A DNA stretch of 56,400 nucleotides from UBA932 sp031548545 (GTDB lineage: Bacteria > Bacteroidota > Bacteroidia > Bacteroidales > UBA932), in the NCBI GenBank assembly GCA_031548545.1, contig JAVBQY010000013.1, positions 1-56,400 on the forward strand, given 5' to 3'. This document shows, piece by piece, positions 1 through 8,151 of this stretch. The notes under the pieces were generated by a model. It saw nothing but the letters and a program-made list of their open reading frames with translations, did not search any database and was not told where the DNA came from. The stretch's first letter is position 1; every line of letters begins with the position of its first letter. Both the position numbers and the translations under genes were made by a program.

Positions 1-2055
1 GTGACCGCCGGGCAGGCGAGCTGGCCTTTGGCCAAAGCGCGTATGGTGGACGGTAATAGTACAGGCTTCTTTATAGACGGGCAGGCCCGTGCCTTGGCTT
101 CTGCCGCTACGCTGACCCTGCGGGTAACACCGCAGGCAGGGGTGACCATCAGTAAGCCCTGTGTCTATGCACTGGATTATCCGCCCCTGGCTACCTATGG
201 CGTGGCAGGCAGTTTTAATACCGTAGCGCTGGTGGGGACCGCGCCCTTCTGCGGCATCATAGTCAACAGTGCGGGCGGGACAATGACCTTTCCTTCCAGT
301 GAGGCCGCCTGGACCCTGCCTGCAGGTTTCCGCGTAGGCAGCTATACCGACCTTAGCGGCAACAGCGGCTTGGTGGACTGCGCAGGAGCGCTGCCCACGG
401 TCACCGGTAGCAGCGGCGCTGCGCGTTGCGCCAGCGGGGTGGTCACACTCTCGGCTACCCCCTCTGCAGGGGCTACCATTGACTGGTACAGCGCCGCCAC
501 GGGTGGGACCTTACTGCTTTCCGGCAACACGGCCTACAGCCCTTCCGTTGCAAGCAATACTACTTATTACGCCCAGGCCCGCAATACGGGGACACAGTGT
601 ACTTCTGCGGTGCGCACGGCCGTAGTGGCTACAGTGAACGCCATACCCACCGTTTCAGTGAGCAGTTCACAAACGGTGTGTTTCAATGAAGCCCCCGCCG
701 CCCTGACAGCTACCCCCTCCGGCGGCCATGGCTCGCCGCAGGTCTACGTCTGGCAGCGCTCTACCGACGGGACAAGCTGGACAGCAGTGTCCGGCTCTAC
801 CAACACCTATGCTCCCGGGGCGTCTACGGTAACGGCTTATTACAGGGCCATGGTCACACAAACAACCACCGGTTGTACCAGCGCTTATTCTACGCCGGGT
901 ACCATTACCGTACGGCCCAACTTCACGCCAGGCGCAATTGCTGCCACAGGGCAGACCCTCTGCGCCGGCGGAAATCCCGCCCTTATCAGCAGCGCTACAG
1001 CGGCCTCCGGTGGGGATGGGGTAATCACTTACTCTTGGTACAAGAACGGCATAGTGATAGCCGGCGCGACAGCGGATAACTACACTCCGCCGGCGGCCGA
1101 TGCGGCAGCCAATACAGCCACCACCCCCCTCACCATTACCTATACCCGCCGGGCCAAGGACAATAGCTGTAATACGACTCCGGCAGTAAGTACAGGAACT
1201 TGGAGCATGGGCGTACTGCGCACCCCGCCACAGCCCACCCTCACCGCAAGTACACTAACGGTTTGCTCCGGAGCTACTACCACAATAACGCTGCCCGACT
1301 GGTACGGCTTGCCCAACGCGACTGAAAAGAACTACCATATCCCGGGTATTGTCTGGGCGCGCACGGCCAATGTGGGCGCAGGCACCTACAACGGTCAGGT
1401 ACAGAGCCCAGAGGGCTGCTGGTCGGTTTACAGTGATGTGGTGACGATTGCAAGTACATCTTGTGACGGACCTACCGGCGGCAGTTGTACGACGCCCACC
1501 TATACCTTAGGTACCACCACCTGGGCGGGGTGTAATTCTACCTACACCGGTGGCGCTTGGGTCTTTGCTGCCAGGCCGGATACCTATACCCCCTTTGTGC
1601 AGTGGAATAAGGCTTCGAAAGCTTGGTCTGCGACAGCTTCGGGAACAATGACCAGTTGGACTTCCGGGACCAGCACCTCGAGTACGTGGTCATCTCACCC
1701 ATGCCCTGCCGGTTGGCGTTTGCCGACGAACAACGAGTTTATTGCATTGAATGATTCGGGTACCGCGTGGCAAGCTGCAGCTGCAATGGGGAATGCTGTC
1801 GCTGGTCGGTTCTACGGATCCGGCGCCGGCACGTGCTCCCTCCCCAACCCCAGTTATTGTTTATTTCTGCCTGCTGTGGGCTACCGCGGAAAAAACGATG
1901 GTACACTCACTGGGCTCGGCAGCGATGGCCGATATTGGTCTTCAGAACAGTACGATAGCACCCTCGGGGGGAGACTGGGATTCGGAAGTAGCAGTAGTAA
2001 AGCGGCCGACGGCTACTCCAAAACGGGCGGTTATTCAGTGAGGTGCGTCAAATAG
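1..2055 (+). CDS. Large surface protein, C-terminal part: Ig/PKD-like repeats plus major paralogous (FISUMP) domain
   Basis: The reading frame is open from the first base, so the true start is probably upstream and this is the C-terminal 684 residues. Residues about 120-480 contain repeated Ig/PKD-like segments: cysteine-containing strands, phrases such as GATIDWYSAATGG and ITYSWYKNG, and many Thr/Ser. The last 180 residues carry the Fibrobacter succinogenes major paralogous domain signature (CPAGWRLPTNNEF, FLPAVGYRG, RYWSSE, YSVRCVK at the end). This family is found in large secreted or cell-surface proteins of Bacteroidota; its biochemical role is not known. No C-terminal type IX sorting domain is visible after the FISUMP domain. 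An adhesin or surface-display role is inference. Confidence 0.75.
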   Translation: MTAGQASWPLAKARMVDGNSTGFFIDGQARALASAATLTLRVTPQAGVTISKPCVYALDYPPLATYGVAGSFNTVALVGTAPFCGIIVNSAGGTMTFPSSEAAWTLPAGFRVGSYTDLSGNSGLVDCAGALPTVTGSSGAARCASGVVTLSATPSAGATIDWYSAATGGTLLLSGNTAYSPSVASNTTYYAQARNTGTQCTSAVRTAVVATVNAIPTVSVSSSQTVCFNEAPAALTATPSGGHGSPQVYVWQRSTDGTSWTAVSGSTNTYAPGASTVTAYYRAMVTQTTTGCTSAYSTPGTITVRPNFTPGAIAATGQTLCAGGNPALISSATAASGGDGVITYSWYKNGIVIAGATADNYTPPAADAAANTATTPLTITYTRRAKDNSCNTTPAVSTGTWSMGVLRTPPQPTLTASTLTVCSGATTTITLPDWYGLPNATEKNYHIPGIVWARTANVGAGTYNGQVQSPEGCWSVYSDVVTIASTSCDGPTGGSCTTPTYTLGTTTWAGCNSTYTGGAWVFAARPDTYTPFVQWNKASKAWSATASGTMTSWTSGTSTSSTWSSHPCPAGWRLPTNNEFIALNDSGTAWQAAAAMGNAVAGRFYGSGAGTCSLPNPSYCLFLPAVGYRGKNDGTLTGLGSDGRYWSSEQYDSTLGGRLGFGSSSSKAADGYSKTGGYSVRCVK

Positions 2056-2168
2056 GAAATTTGTATTTTAGTTTTTTCGTTAATCAACTTCTCGTCAATC
2101 ATGTGGCAGAAAATAGCGAGCCGGTGCGAAAATCACCGCCTTAAGCGACCGCCTGCCCCCGCCACCCT

Positions 2169-2249
2169 AAGGCCGGGGGTGGGGCGCCGGCCGGCAAAAC
2201 CTATAACACCAAGCCGTATAATCCGGACGCCTTTATTGCAGGACGCTAA
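2169..2249 (+). other. Possible coding remnant in the 2056-2316 intergenic region
   Basis: The 261-base gap between the surface protein and the PadR gene holds no complete gene. One frame ending in TAA at 2247-2249 reads like a protein tail (AGKTYNTKPYNPDAFIAGR, preceded by a Gly/Pro/Ala stretch). It has no start codon and I do not recognise the family. It may be the 3' end of a decayed gene or chance. It is GC-rich, unlike the AT-rich promoter that follows immediately. Confidence 0.25.
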
Positions 2250-2261
2250 AAAAATCAACAA

Positions 2262-2292
2262 TTTGTTGATATAAAAAAATATATTACCTTTG
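2262..2292 (+). promoter_or_regulatory. Bacteroidota-type promoter of the PadR-membrane protein pair
   Basis: TTTG at 2262-2265 and TACCTTTG at 2285-2292 match the -33 (TTTG) and -7 (TAnnTTTG) elements, separated by 19 bases, the usual spacing. The transcript would start near 2299 and leave a leader of under 20 bases before the ATG at 2317. Confidence 0.7.
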
Positions 2293-2317
2293 TATTATAC
2301 AAGATGAATAATACAAA
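2289..2317. promoter_or_regulatory. Palindromic operator overlapping -7 element and start codon
   Basis: A perfect inverted repeat, TTTGTATTAT (2289-2298) and ATAATACAAA (2308-2317), is separated by 9 bases. The left arm overlaps the TTTG of the -7 element and the right arm runs into the first base of the ATG. PadR family members commonly repress their own operon from such palindromes, so this is the likely autoregulatory site of the adjacent gene. Confidence 0.65.
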
Positions 2318-2676
2318 TGGAAAATACAGTAAACAACTTATTATCAGCATGGGAAGAAACGTACAAGAAAGGTCAATTGACTTTTTGGATTTTTCTTGCA
2401 CTTCGAAATGAAAAAAAGTATGTGGAAGAAATTAAACATTTCGTAGAAGAGAAATCAAATCGTACAATGACGTGCGAAGAGCAAAGCCTATATAGAGTGT
2501 TGAGAAAATTCGAACATGTTAATGTTGTGAATTTTGAGCTAAGAAAAGGGTATAAAGGCCCAGATAGAAAGTATTATTTTTTAACAGAATTAGGTGCTGA
2601 ATTGTTTGAGGAATTTACCAAAAGAAACATCGAAATCTTTTATTCACAAGAAATTAGAAATCTTATAAATTTATAA
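2317..2676 (+). CDS. PadR family winged-helix transcriptional regulator
   Basis: The 119-residue protein has the size and layout of small PadR-like regulators: an N-terminal helix (LLSAWEETYKKGQLTFWIFLAL), a helix-turn-helix in which the second helix reads EEQSLYRVLRKFE, and a wing with the typical RKGYKGPDRKYYFLTELG strand-turn before a short C-terminal dimerisation helix. PadR proteins sense small molecules or envelope stress and repress neighbouring efflux or membrane protein genes. The ATG is set by the promoter and operator directly upstream. It lies 4 bases from a membrane protein gene, probably in one transcript. The DNA is AT-rich and unlike the preceding gene, which suggests horizontal acquisition. 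Confidence 0.75.
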   Translation: MENTVNNLLSAWEETYKKGQLTFWIFLALRNEKKYVEEIKHFVEEKSNRTMTCEEQSLYRVLRKFEHVNVVNFELRKGYKGPDRKYYFLTELGAELFEEFTKRNIEIFYSQEIRNLINL

Positions 2677-2680
2677 GCTC

Positions 2681-3100
2681 ATGAAAACAATCACAAAATA
2701 TTTAGTAGGGTTTGCGATTACCACTACTATATTGACCATTATTTTTAGAAGCTGTTTAAGTGCTTCTCTCGAAAAAGAAGCGTTTGCTTTAACTCACTTA
2801 TGTGGAATTCTTTATTTTATTCTAATGTTCATTTCAGGATGGTGTTGGGGTAAAAAAGATGGCGAATATTTGCCGATCTATGATGTTGGGTTCAGGTTTC
2901 ATTGCACCACTTATCTGATTTTCATTGCCATTTCGGAACTGTGGTTTGTGTCAGGGTTCAACGCTGTTCATGAAAAAGTCAAGCCTGTACATTGTACTGC
3001 AATTATTTGGGGATTGATTCTTCTCCTTCACTTCTTCTTTTACATGTATTGCAAAAAAAAATCAATTAATGGGTTGAAAAAAGATAACTTGTTTGAATAA
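2681..3100 (+). CDS. Small membrane protein paired with PadR regulator
   Basis: I do not recognise a family. The 139 residues contain about four hydrophobic segments (roughly residues 7-24, 38-55, 73-93 and 104-122) separated by short charged loops, with a lysine-rich C-terminal tail, so it is most likely a polytopic inner-membrane protein. It starts 4 bases after the PadR gene and shares its promoter. PadR regulators often control an adjacent membrane protein, so this is the probable regulated partner. No transport motif is visible. Confidence 0.55.
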   Translation: MKTITKYLVGFAITTTILTIIFRSCLSASLEKEAFALTHLCGILYFILMFISGWCWGKKDGEYLPIYDVGFRFHCTTYLIFIAISELWFVSGFNAVHEKVKPVHCTAIIWGLILLLHFFFYMYCKKKSINGLKKDNLFE

Positions 3101-3166
3101 AATTACATCCAACGGCCTGCTTTCAGACCAGAGGTATCAATGGCAAAGCCACGCAGGTTATAATCA

Positions 3167-4234
3167 TTAAAACGCCTCGGTAATCCGGAAATACACGCCC
3201 CAATCGTCCTTGCCCAAAGCGCCGTCTAAGCCGAGGTTGATGTTGTATTTGGGAATAACCTGGAAGCGGAGGCCCACGCCGCCGCCGGGCAAAAGGCTGC
3301 TGGTTGGGTCGACGGTCATCGCCAGGCCGAAGAACCCCACGGCGCCCCAGCGCTTGTAGAAGTTCCAGCGCAGCTCAGTTTGTGCGGCATAAGTTTGGTT
3401 GCCCCGGTATTGCCCCTGTGTATAACCACGAAGATCACGGCCTCCCACATAGCTCTGCGAAGCAAAAGGCAGATCGCCCAGGCCGATATTGCCGAAGAAA
3501 CGGGAGGCCAAGACCATCGTTTTGTTTAGTCTGGCGTAATAATTCACATAGATAAAGAGTTTATTGAAGAGGCTGTCATTGCCCATAAAAGCCGGATTGG
3601 CGGTATAGCGCAGGTTGGCGGTAATTCCCTTGTCCGGATTGTATTGGTTGTTCCTGGTGTCATACATACCCACCAAGCCTATGGAGTTAATATTATCCTT
3701 TTCCGTACTGCTCGCCCCCCCGGGCAAATCAAAGCTAAGGTTGGTCTGCATGATAGCCACCATGGGGCCTGCAAATAAGTGTTTGTAGACCTGGAACAGG
3801 GGAGAAAAGACCAGAAAATAGCCTTCATTAGAATAGGGAATTTCAACCAACTCACCGTAATCTGCAATATTCTGATAGGTTTGGAAGTGGGCGCTAAAAT
3901 AACCGCCTCCCGCCGAAAGGCGCACAAAGTCATCCCACAGGAACAATTGTGTGAAGCCCAGCAGGGCCCAATTGTTTTTGGTAGTATATTGCCCATAGAG
4001 GGTGACACGGGAAGGCGACGTAAGCGTGTCCTCCGTGGTCTTAAAAAACAGCATACCCAAAGCGCCAATGCCCACGCCGCGAGAGCGGTTGAATGACAAG
4101 GTGGGCATGCCGGTAAGAGCAAGATCTTTATTTTTTTGTACGGTTGTTTTTAGCGGGGCTGCGGTGTCCGTCGACTGCGCTGCAAGAGGGAGAAACAGCA
4201 AAACAGCCCAACTTAAGAGTATAATTTTCTTCAT
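3167..4234 (-). CDS. BamA/TamA (Omp85) family outer-membrane beta-barrel protein
   Basis: The 355-residue protein has a signal peptide (MKKIILLSWAVLLFLPLAAQ) and then almost entirely alternating beta-strand sequence. Near residue 265 is GGRDLRGYTQGQYRGNQ, the bacterial surface antigen (D15) signature, in which the RGY corresponds to the Omp85 lid-loop VRGF/Y motif. The segment TELRWNFYKRWGAVGFFG that follows is the typical penultimate barrel strand. There are no POTRA repeats, so it is a barrel-only member, as is common in Bacteroidota; these are often linked to lipid or protein export, but the substrate is unknown. It is transcribed alone on the minus strand, facing the PadR pair. Confidence 0.8.
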   Translation of the reverse strand: MKKIILLSWAVLLFLPLAAQSTDTAAPLKTTVQKNKDLALTGMPTLSFNRSRGVGIGALGMLFFKTTEDTLTSPSRVTLYGQYTTKNNWALLGFTQLFLWDDFVRLSAGGGYFSAHFQTYQNIADYGELVEIPYSNEGYFLVFSPLFQVYKHLFAGPMVAIMQTNLSFDLPGGASSTEKDNINSIGLVGMYDTRNNQYNPDKGITANLRYTANPAFMGNDSLFNKLFIYVNYYARLNKTMVLASRFFGNIGLGDLPFASQSYVGGRDLRGYTQGQYRGNQTYAAQTELRWNFYKRWGAVGFFGLAMTVDPTSSLLPGGGVGLRFQVIPKYNINLGLDGALGKDDWGVYFRITEAF

Positions 4235-4406
4235 AATTATTTTTTCTTTATTACGAACAAATTTTATACCACAGGCTGAATGCCGGAGAAATAAGGATCC
4301 TCATACCATCTTGGCATCGCCCAAATGGACAGCCGGAAAAAGCGAAGGGAGAGCGGTATCCGTCAGATACACACTCCCCCTTTATTTCAAGCTGTAATAA
4401 AGCCTG

Positions 4407-5072
4407 TTATTTTTTCAGCCACTTGTACAGGGTACCGGCCAGGATAGCGCCCACGATGGGGGCCAGCCAGAAGAGCCAGAGTTGCTGCAGGGCCACACCG
4501 CCTGCAAAGAGCGCTTGTGAGGTGCTGCGGGCAGGGTTTACCGAGGTGTTGGTCACCGGAATGCTGATCAGGTGGATCAGTGTTAGGCCCAGACCAATGG
4601 CGATGGGTGCAAAGCCCTTGGGGGCGCGCTCATCTGTGGCGCCGAGGATGATGAACAGGAACATGAAGGTCATCACGATCTCGGTAAGCAACGCAGAACC
4701 CAGGCCAAAGCCTTCGGGAGAAGCCTCGCCGTAGCCGTTGGCCGCAAAACCGCCGATTTCTTTACCGCTGCCGGTTACAATAAAATAAAGAATGGCTGCC
4801 GCCAAAATACCGCCCAATACTTGTGCTACAATGTAAGGCAGGATTTCTTTGGCTTCAAATTTACCGCCGGCCCATAAGCCAAGGGTCACGGCAGGGTTCA
4901 GGTGACATCCGGAAATATGTCCGATGGCAAAAGCCATAGTCAATACAGTTAAGCCGAAGGCAAGGGCTACACCCAGCCAGCCAACATGCGAACCGGCCAA
5001 TACTGCCGTTCCGCAACCGCCCATTACGAGCCAGAAAGTGCCGAAAAATTCGGCTGTCAATTTTTTTTGCAT
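4407..5072 (-). CDS. aqpZ: Aquaporin Z, water channel
   Basis: This is a 221-residue inner-membrane aquaporin with six membrane helices and both NPA boxes: HLNPAVTLG (N59-P60-A61) and VNPARS (N179-P180-A181). The stretch IHLISIPVTNTSVNPARS carries the His, Thr and Arg typical of the AqpZ water-selective filter, which argues for water rather than glycerol transport. Length matches the family (about 230). The gene stands alone between kbl and the outer-membrane barrel gene, with short gaps of 62 and 172 bases. A weak CTAAG hairpin lies at about 5096-5111 in the gap upstream of its start. Confidence 0.93.
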   Translation of the reverse strand: MQKKLTAEFFGTFWLVMGGCGTAVLAGSHVGWLGVALAFGLTVLTMAFAIGHISGCHLNPAVTLGLWAGGKFEAKEILPYIVAQVLGGILAAAILYFIVTGSGKEIGGFAANGYGEASPEGFGLGSALLTEIVMTFMFLFIILGATDERAPKGFAPIAIGLGLTLIHLISIPVTNTSVNPARSTSQALFAGGVALQQLWLFWLAPIVGAILAGTLYKWLKK

Positions 5073-5134
5073 ATAAATATAGATTTTAGCAGAGACTAAG
5101 GAATTTCTTAGCCTCTTAGTTACTTGGTTTCTTT

Positions 5135-6325
5135 TTACTTAATTACGTTCAACTCCTTGCCCACCTTAATGAAGGCGTCAATAGCCCTGTCAAGGTGCTC
5201 CTGCTCGTGGGCGGCAGAGAGCTGCACGCGGATGCGGGCCTGTCCCTGCGGCACTACGGGATAGTAGAAGCCTACGACATAGATGCCTTCTTCAAGCATG
5301 CGGTTGGCGAAGACCTGTGAGAGTTTGGCATCGTAGAGCATCACGGCACAGATGGCGCTCTGCGTGGGTTTGATGTCGAAACCGGCAGCCGTCATCTTAT
5401 CCCGGAAGTAGCGCACATTTTCCTGTTGCTTTTTGTGCAGGTCGCTGCTTTCTTCGAGCATCTTGAACACTTCCAGGCTGGCGCCCACCACAGCAGGGGG
5501 AATGGAGTTAGAGAACAGATAAGGACGGGAGCGCTGACGCAGCAGGGCGATAATCTCTTTACGGCCGGTGGTGAATCCGCCGATAGCGCCGCCGAAGGCC
5601 TTGCCCAGGGTTCCGGTATAAATATCAATTTTCCCGTAGGTATTGAAATGTTCGCTTACACCGCGTCCGGTAGGACCTACCACACCGGCTGAGTGGCATT
5701 CATCCACCATCACCAGGGCGTCATATTTCTCGGCCAGGGCGCAGATTTTGTCCATTGGGGCTACATTGCCGTCCATGGAGAATACGCCGTCCGTAACGAT
5801 AATACGATGGCGTTGGGCCTGCGCTTTTTTCAGGCACTCTTCCAACTCGTTCATATCGGCATTGGCGTAACGGTAACGCTGGGCCTTGCATAAACGTACG
5901 CCGTCAATGATGGAGGCGTGGTTCAGGGCATCGGAAATAATGGCGTCGTTCTCGTCAAACAAGGGTTCAAAGACACCGCCGTTGGCATCAAAGCATGCGG
6001 CATACAGGATGGTGTCTTCGGTCTTGAAGTAGCGGGAGATAGCCGCTTCCAGCTCTTTGTGCATATCCTGCGTACCGCAGATAAAGCGTACGCTGGACAT
6101 GCCGTAACCATGGCTGTCCATCGCCTGTTGCGCCGCCTTGATCACCCGCGCATTGTTGGATAAACCGAGGTAATTGTTGGCGCAGAAGTTCAGCACGTCT
6201 TTGCCGGTGTTAACATGTATCTCCGCTTGTTGCGAAGAGGTAATTATGCGTTCTTCTTTGTACAGGCCCGCCTCACGGATATTATTGAGTTCGGCGGCCA
6301 GGTGTTGTTGTATTTTTCCGTACAT
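5135..6325 (-). CDS. kbl: Glycine C-acetyltransferase (2-amino-3-ketobutyrate CoA ligase)
   Basis: The 396-residue PLP enzyme has the alpha-oxoamine synthase signatures: FCANNYLGLSNN near residue 47, GTQDMHKELE near 85, the cofactor-aspartate motif VDECHSAG near 207, and the PLP-binding lysine K242 in TGTLGKAFGG. Length and sequence match Kbl, which cleaves 2-amino-3-ketobutyrate with CoA to glycine and acetyl-CoA in threonine breakdown. The usual partner, threonine dehydrogenase, is not in this window. The relatives BioF and serine palmitoyltransferase are less likely given these motifs. It follows the nuclease gene by 16 bases and probably shares a transcript with it and pepE. Confidence 0.92.
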   Translation of the reverse strand: MYGKIQQHLAAELNNIREAGLYKEERIITSSQQAEIHVNTGKDVLNFCANNYLGLSNNARVIKAAQQAMDSHGYGMSSVRFICGTQDMHKELEAAISRYFKTEDTILYAACFDANGGVFEPLFDENDAIISDALNHASIIDGVRLCKAQRYRYANADMNELEECLKKAQAQRHRIIVTDGVFSMDGNVAPMDKICALAEKYDALVMVDECHSAGVVGPTGRGVSEHFNTYGKIDIYTGTLGKAFGGAIGGFTTGRKEIIALLRQRSRPYLFSNSIPPAVVGASLEVFKMLEESSDLHKKQQENVRYFRDKMTAAGFDIKPTQSAICAVMLYDAKLSQVFANRMLEEGIYVVGFYYPVVPQGQARIRVQLSAAHEQEHLDRAIDAFIKVGKELNVIK

Positions 6326-6341
6326 ACAAAAGATGTTAAGA

Positions 6342-7130
6342 TTAGTTGTAAATATAGTTCAGGATGGCGGCCAGGTGCTGGGCGGCAGTCACCAGGCGCT
6401 TTTCAAGCAGGCTTACATACTTATAGTTGTAAACGTAAGGTTTGTCGACATAAGGTTGCGAGGCATATACGATTTCCGTGGATTCGTAGGTTCCCCAGGC
6501 CCAGTCAAGGATTGTAGCGGTGTCTCCCTTGAACGTTATCTTCTGCAAGGGATGTATGCGCATCAGGTGGGTAGCGTATTCGGTATAGCTGAGTTTCTGA
6601 AAATCAACCAGGCCGTCGTCCCACAAGCTATGGAGGCTGGTGTTACGGTCAAACCACTTAATTTTGATACGGTTGCCGCCCAGGTCTCCGGCCCGGCCCA
6701 TATGCATGGGGCAGTGCATGTCTTCCACCAGGTGTATCAGCATTTTCAGCATATTGGTGTCGTTGGGGTTTTGCTTGAGGTGGGCGGTGAGCGCTATGAC
6801 ACGGTATACGTTTTCGCCGGCGGTTTGTTTCACGGCCAGGGTGTCGAATGCGGCCCGGTCGAGTCCGCCGTCAAGGTTGGTATAGTGCCACTTTTCGGTG
6901 CCGTCATAGGTGCTGTCGGAACGTACAAAGTCTCCCCAGGTAGAGATCATGGCCACGCTGTAGTGGCCTAATATGGCATTGACTTTCTTGTTGGCTTTGG
7001 AGCTTAGCTGCGTATTGGCTATCTCGCCGATAATGCGGTGGCCGGAGGTGCCCCAGGCGCTCGCCGCAAAGGGTAAAATAACGAATAGTGAATAGTGAAT
7101 AATGAATAATGTTAGAAAACGCTGTTTCAT
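6342..7130 (-). CDS. S1/P1-type zinc nuclease, exported
   Basis: The 262-residue protein begins with a signal peptide ending before the Trp of AWGTSGHRIIGEIA (W26), the invariant mature N-terminus whose amino group and imidazole bind zinc in S1/P1 nucleases. Other zinc-ligand regions are visible: WGDFVRSD, LIHLVEDMHCPMHMG, DLGGNRIKIKWF and NLHSLWD-like NTSLHSLWDDGLV. The family degrades single-stranded RNA and DNA in the periplasm or outside the cell, probably to scavenge nucleotides. The middle of its signal peptide (FIIHYSLF) is encoded by a 28-base tandem heptamer found at three other places in the window. It lies 12 bases after pepE and 16 before kbl. Confidence 0.9.
   Translation of the reverse strand: MKQRFLTLFIIHYSLFVILPFAASAWGTSGHRIIGEIANTQLSSKANKKVNAILGHYSVAMISTWGDFVRSDSTYDGTEKWHYTNLDGGLDRAAFDTLAVKQTAGENVYRVIALTAHLKQNPNDTNMLKMLIHLVEDMHCPMHMGRAGDLGGNRIKIKWFDRNTSLHSLWDDGLVDFQKLSYTEYATHLMRIHPLQKITFKGDTATILDWAWGTYESTEIVYASQPYVDKPYVYNYKYVSLLEKRLVTAAQHLAAILNYIYN
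7083..7110. repeat. 28-base tandem heptamer element, copy 1 (inside a signal-peptide coding region)
   Basis: There are four consecutive 7-base units on the plus strand: GAATAGT, GAATAGT, GAATAAT, GAATAAT. Read on the minus strand they encode the hydrophobic core IIHYSLF of the S1/P1 nuclease signal peptide. The same four-unit array occurs at 37372-37399, 46111-46138 and 46228-46255. Confidence 0.85.
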
Positions 7131-7142
7131 GATTGTAAGTTG

Positions 7143-7859
7143 CTATTTATTATTCATTAAAAAAGTAATATCGTCGCCGGCCTTGTATTCTTTAGGTTCC
7201 TGACCGTATTTGAAGACACGCAGCGGACGGTCGCCATGGAGGCGAAGGTTATTGCCGTCGACATAGAACATGCAGGCCTCACGCAGGCCGGCTACATAAC
7301 GGCCGGGATTGGCGGCCAGGTACTCCTGTATGCGCTGCTCGCGTGTTTCGCCGGCATGTCCCGAAGGATGGGCGTCAAGGTAGTGGGGGTTGATCTGAAA
7401 GGGTATAAGGTGGAAAGCCGAGAAACTTTGCGGCTCTACAATGGGCATATCGTTGGTGGTGCAAATGGTCGGGCAGGTCAGGTTGGATCCTGCGCTCCAG
7501 CCCACGTAAGGCGCTCCGGCTTTCACCCGCTCACGTATGGCATCCAGCACACCCAGGTCCTGCACGGCTTTCAGCAGGTGGAAGGTATTGCCGCCACCCA
7601 CCATAATGGCCTGCGCCTGGACTACGGCCTGCTTGGCATCGGCATGACGGTGGATACTGTCTACTTCTATACCCAGGGGAGCCAGCTTTTCCTGCACTTT
7701 CTGCTGGTATTCGTCATAGCTGAAAGTCACGGCGGCAAAGGGAACGAACAATACTTTCGTTACCTTTCCGGCCTTCAGGAAGTCGGCAATGTCTTGCTTG
7801 CAATATTCCAGATAGCCTTCGCCGGCATTAGTGGAATTACTGATTAAGAGGAGTTTCAT
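7143..7859 (-). CDS. pepE: Peptidase E, alpha-aspartyl dipeptidase
   Basis: The 238-residue protein has the serine-nucleophile elbow GWSAGSN (S122) of the S51 family, preceded by the MVGGGNTFHLL motif and followed by AFHLIPFQINPHYLD, where the catalytic histidine is found. PepE is a cytoplasmic enzyme that hydrolyses dipeptides with N-terminal aspartate; length is close to the family's 229-235. It is the first gene of an apparent pepE-nuclease-kbl operon. A near-match to the -7 element (TAGCTTTT on the minus strand, plus positions 7882-7889) lies just upstream. Confidence 0.92.
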   Translation of the reverse strand: MKLLLISNSTNAGEGYLEYCKQDIADFLKAGKVTKVLFVPFAAVTFSYDEYQQKVQEKLAPLGIEVDSIHRHADAKQAVVQAQAIMVGGGNTFHLLKAVQDLGVLDAIRERVKAGAPYVGWSAGSNLTCPTICTTNDMPIVEPQSFSAFHLIPFQINPHYLDAHPSGHAGETREQRIQEYLAANPGRYVAGLREACMFYVDGNNLRLHGDRPLRVFKYGQEPKEYKAGDDITFLMNNK

Positions 7860-7931
7860 GGGATTCGTCTTTTTCGGTTTAAAAAGCTAAGTTAGGCATT
7901 TTTTCAGGAAAAGTGAAAAAACGTCGAAAAT

Positions 7932-7962
7932 TTTGCACAGTCAACTTTAATAACTAACTTTG
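7932..7962 (+). promoter_or_regulatory. Promoter of the small protein-GNAT pair
   Basis: TTTG at 7932-7935 and TAACTTTG at 7955-7962 are 19 bases apart, a full match to the Bacteroidota consensus. Because the -7 element ends at 7962, an in-frame TTG at 7960 cannot be the start codon, so translation begins at the ATG at 7987. Confidence 0.75.
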
Positions 7963-7986
7963 TGGAAACATTTTACAAAATCCGCC

Positions 7987-8145
7987 ATGGCCACCCCCAT
8001 CAAAGATACCCCCATCCTTACCGGCAAAGACGCACAGCGTTTTGAGCAACGGATGAAAGCAGTAAAGCCGCTGCCGAAAGAAGAAATCGAGCGTATGGAA
8101 AAAGCGTACGAAATTTTCAAAAAAATTGCTAAATTCCCTATTTAA
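7987..8145 (+). CDS. Small conserved protein, putative antitoxin of the GNAT pair
   Basis: The 52-residue protein starts MATPIKDTPILTGKDAQRF and continues with a charged helix rich in Lys and Glu. Its position directly ahead of a GNAT acetyltransferase (6-base gap), under its own strong promoter, is how antitoxins are placed in GNAT-type toxin-antitoxin pairs. From memory, similar small proteins beginning MATPIK-TP-LTGKDA occur beside GNAT genes in Bacteroidota. No DNA-binding motif is obvious, so antitoxin function is inference from size, charge and context. Confidence 0.55.
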   Translation: MATPIKDTPILTGKDAQRFEQRMKAVKPLPKEEIERMEKAYEIFKKIAKFPI

Positions 8146-8151
8146 AAAACT

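Noticed and set aside
5096..5111. CTAAG hairpin between kbl and aqpZ
   Set aside because: A five-pair stem without a T-run is too weak to call a terminator.
6174..6971. 265-codon plus-strand open frame opposite kbl and the S1/P1 nuclease
   Set aside because: It crosses two clear minus-strand genes and has no recognisable domain.
7083..7110. Heptamer tandem repeat as a CRISPR-like array
   Set aside because: Units are 7 bases with no spacers; it is a short tandem repeat.
7960..7986. N-terminal extension of the small putative antitoxin from a TTG at 7960
   Set aside because: The TTG overlaps the promoter -7 element (7955-7962), so it cannot be in the transcript; the ATG at 7987 is used.
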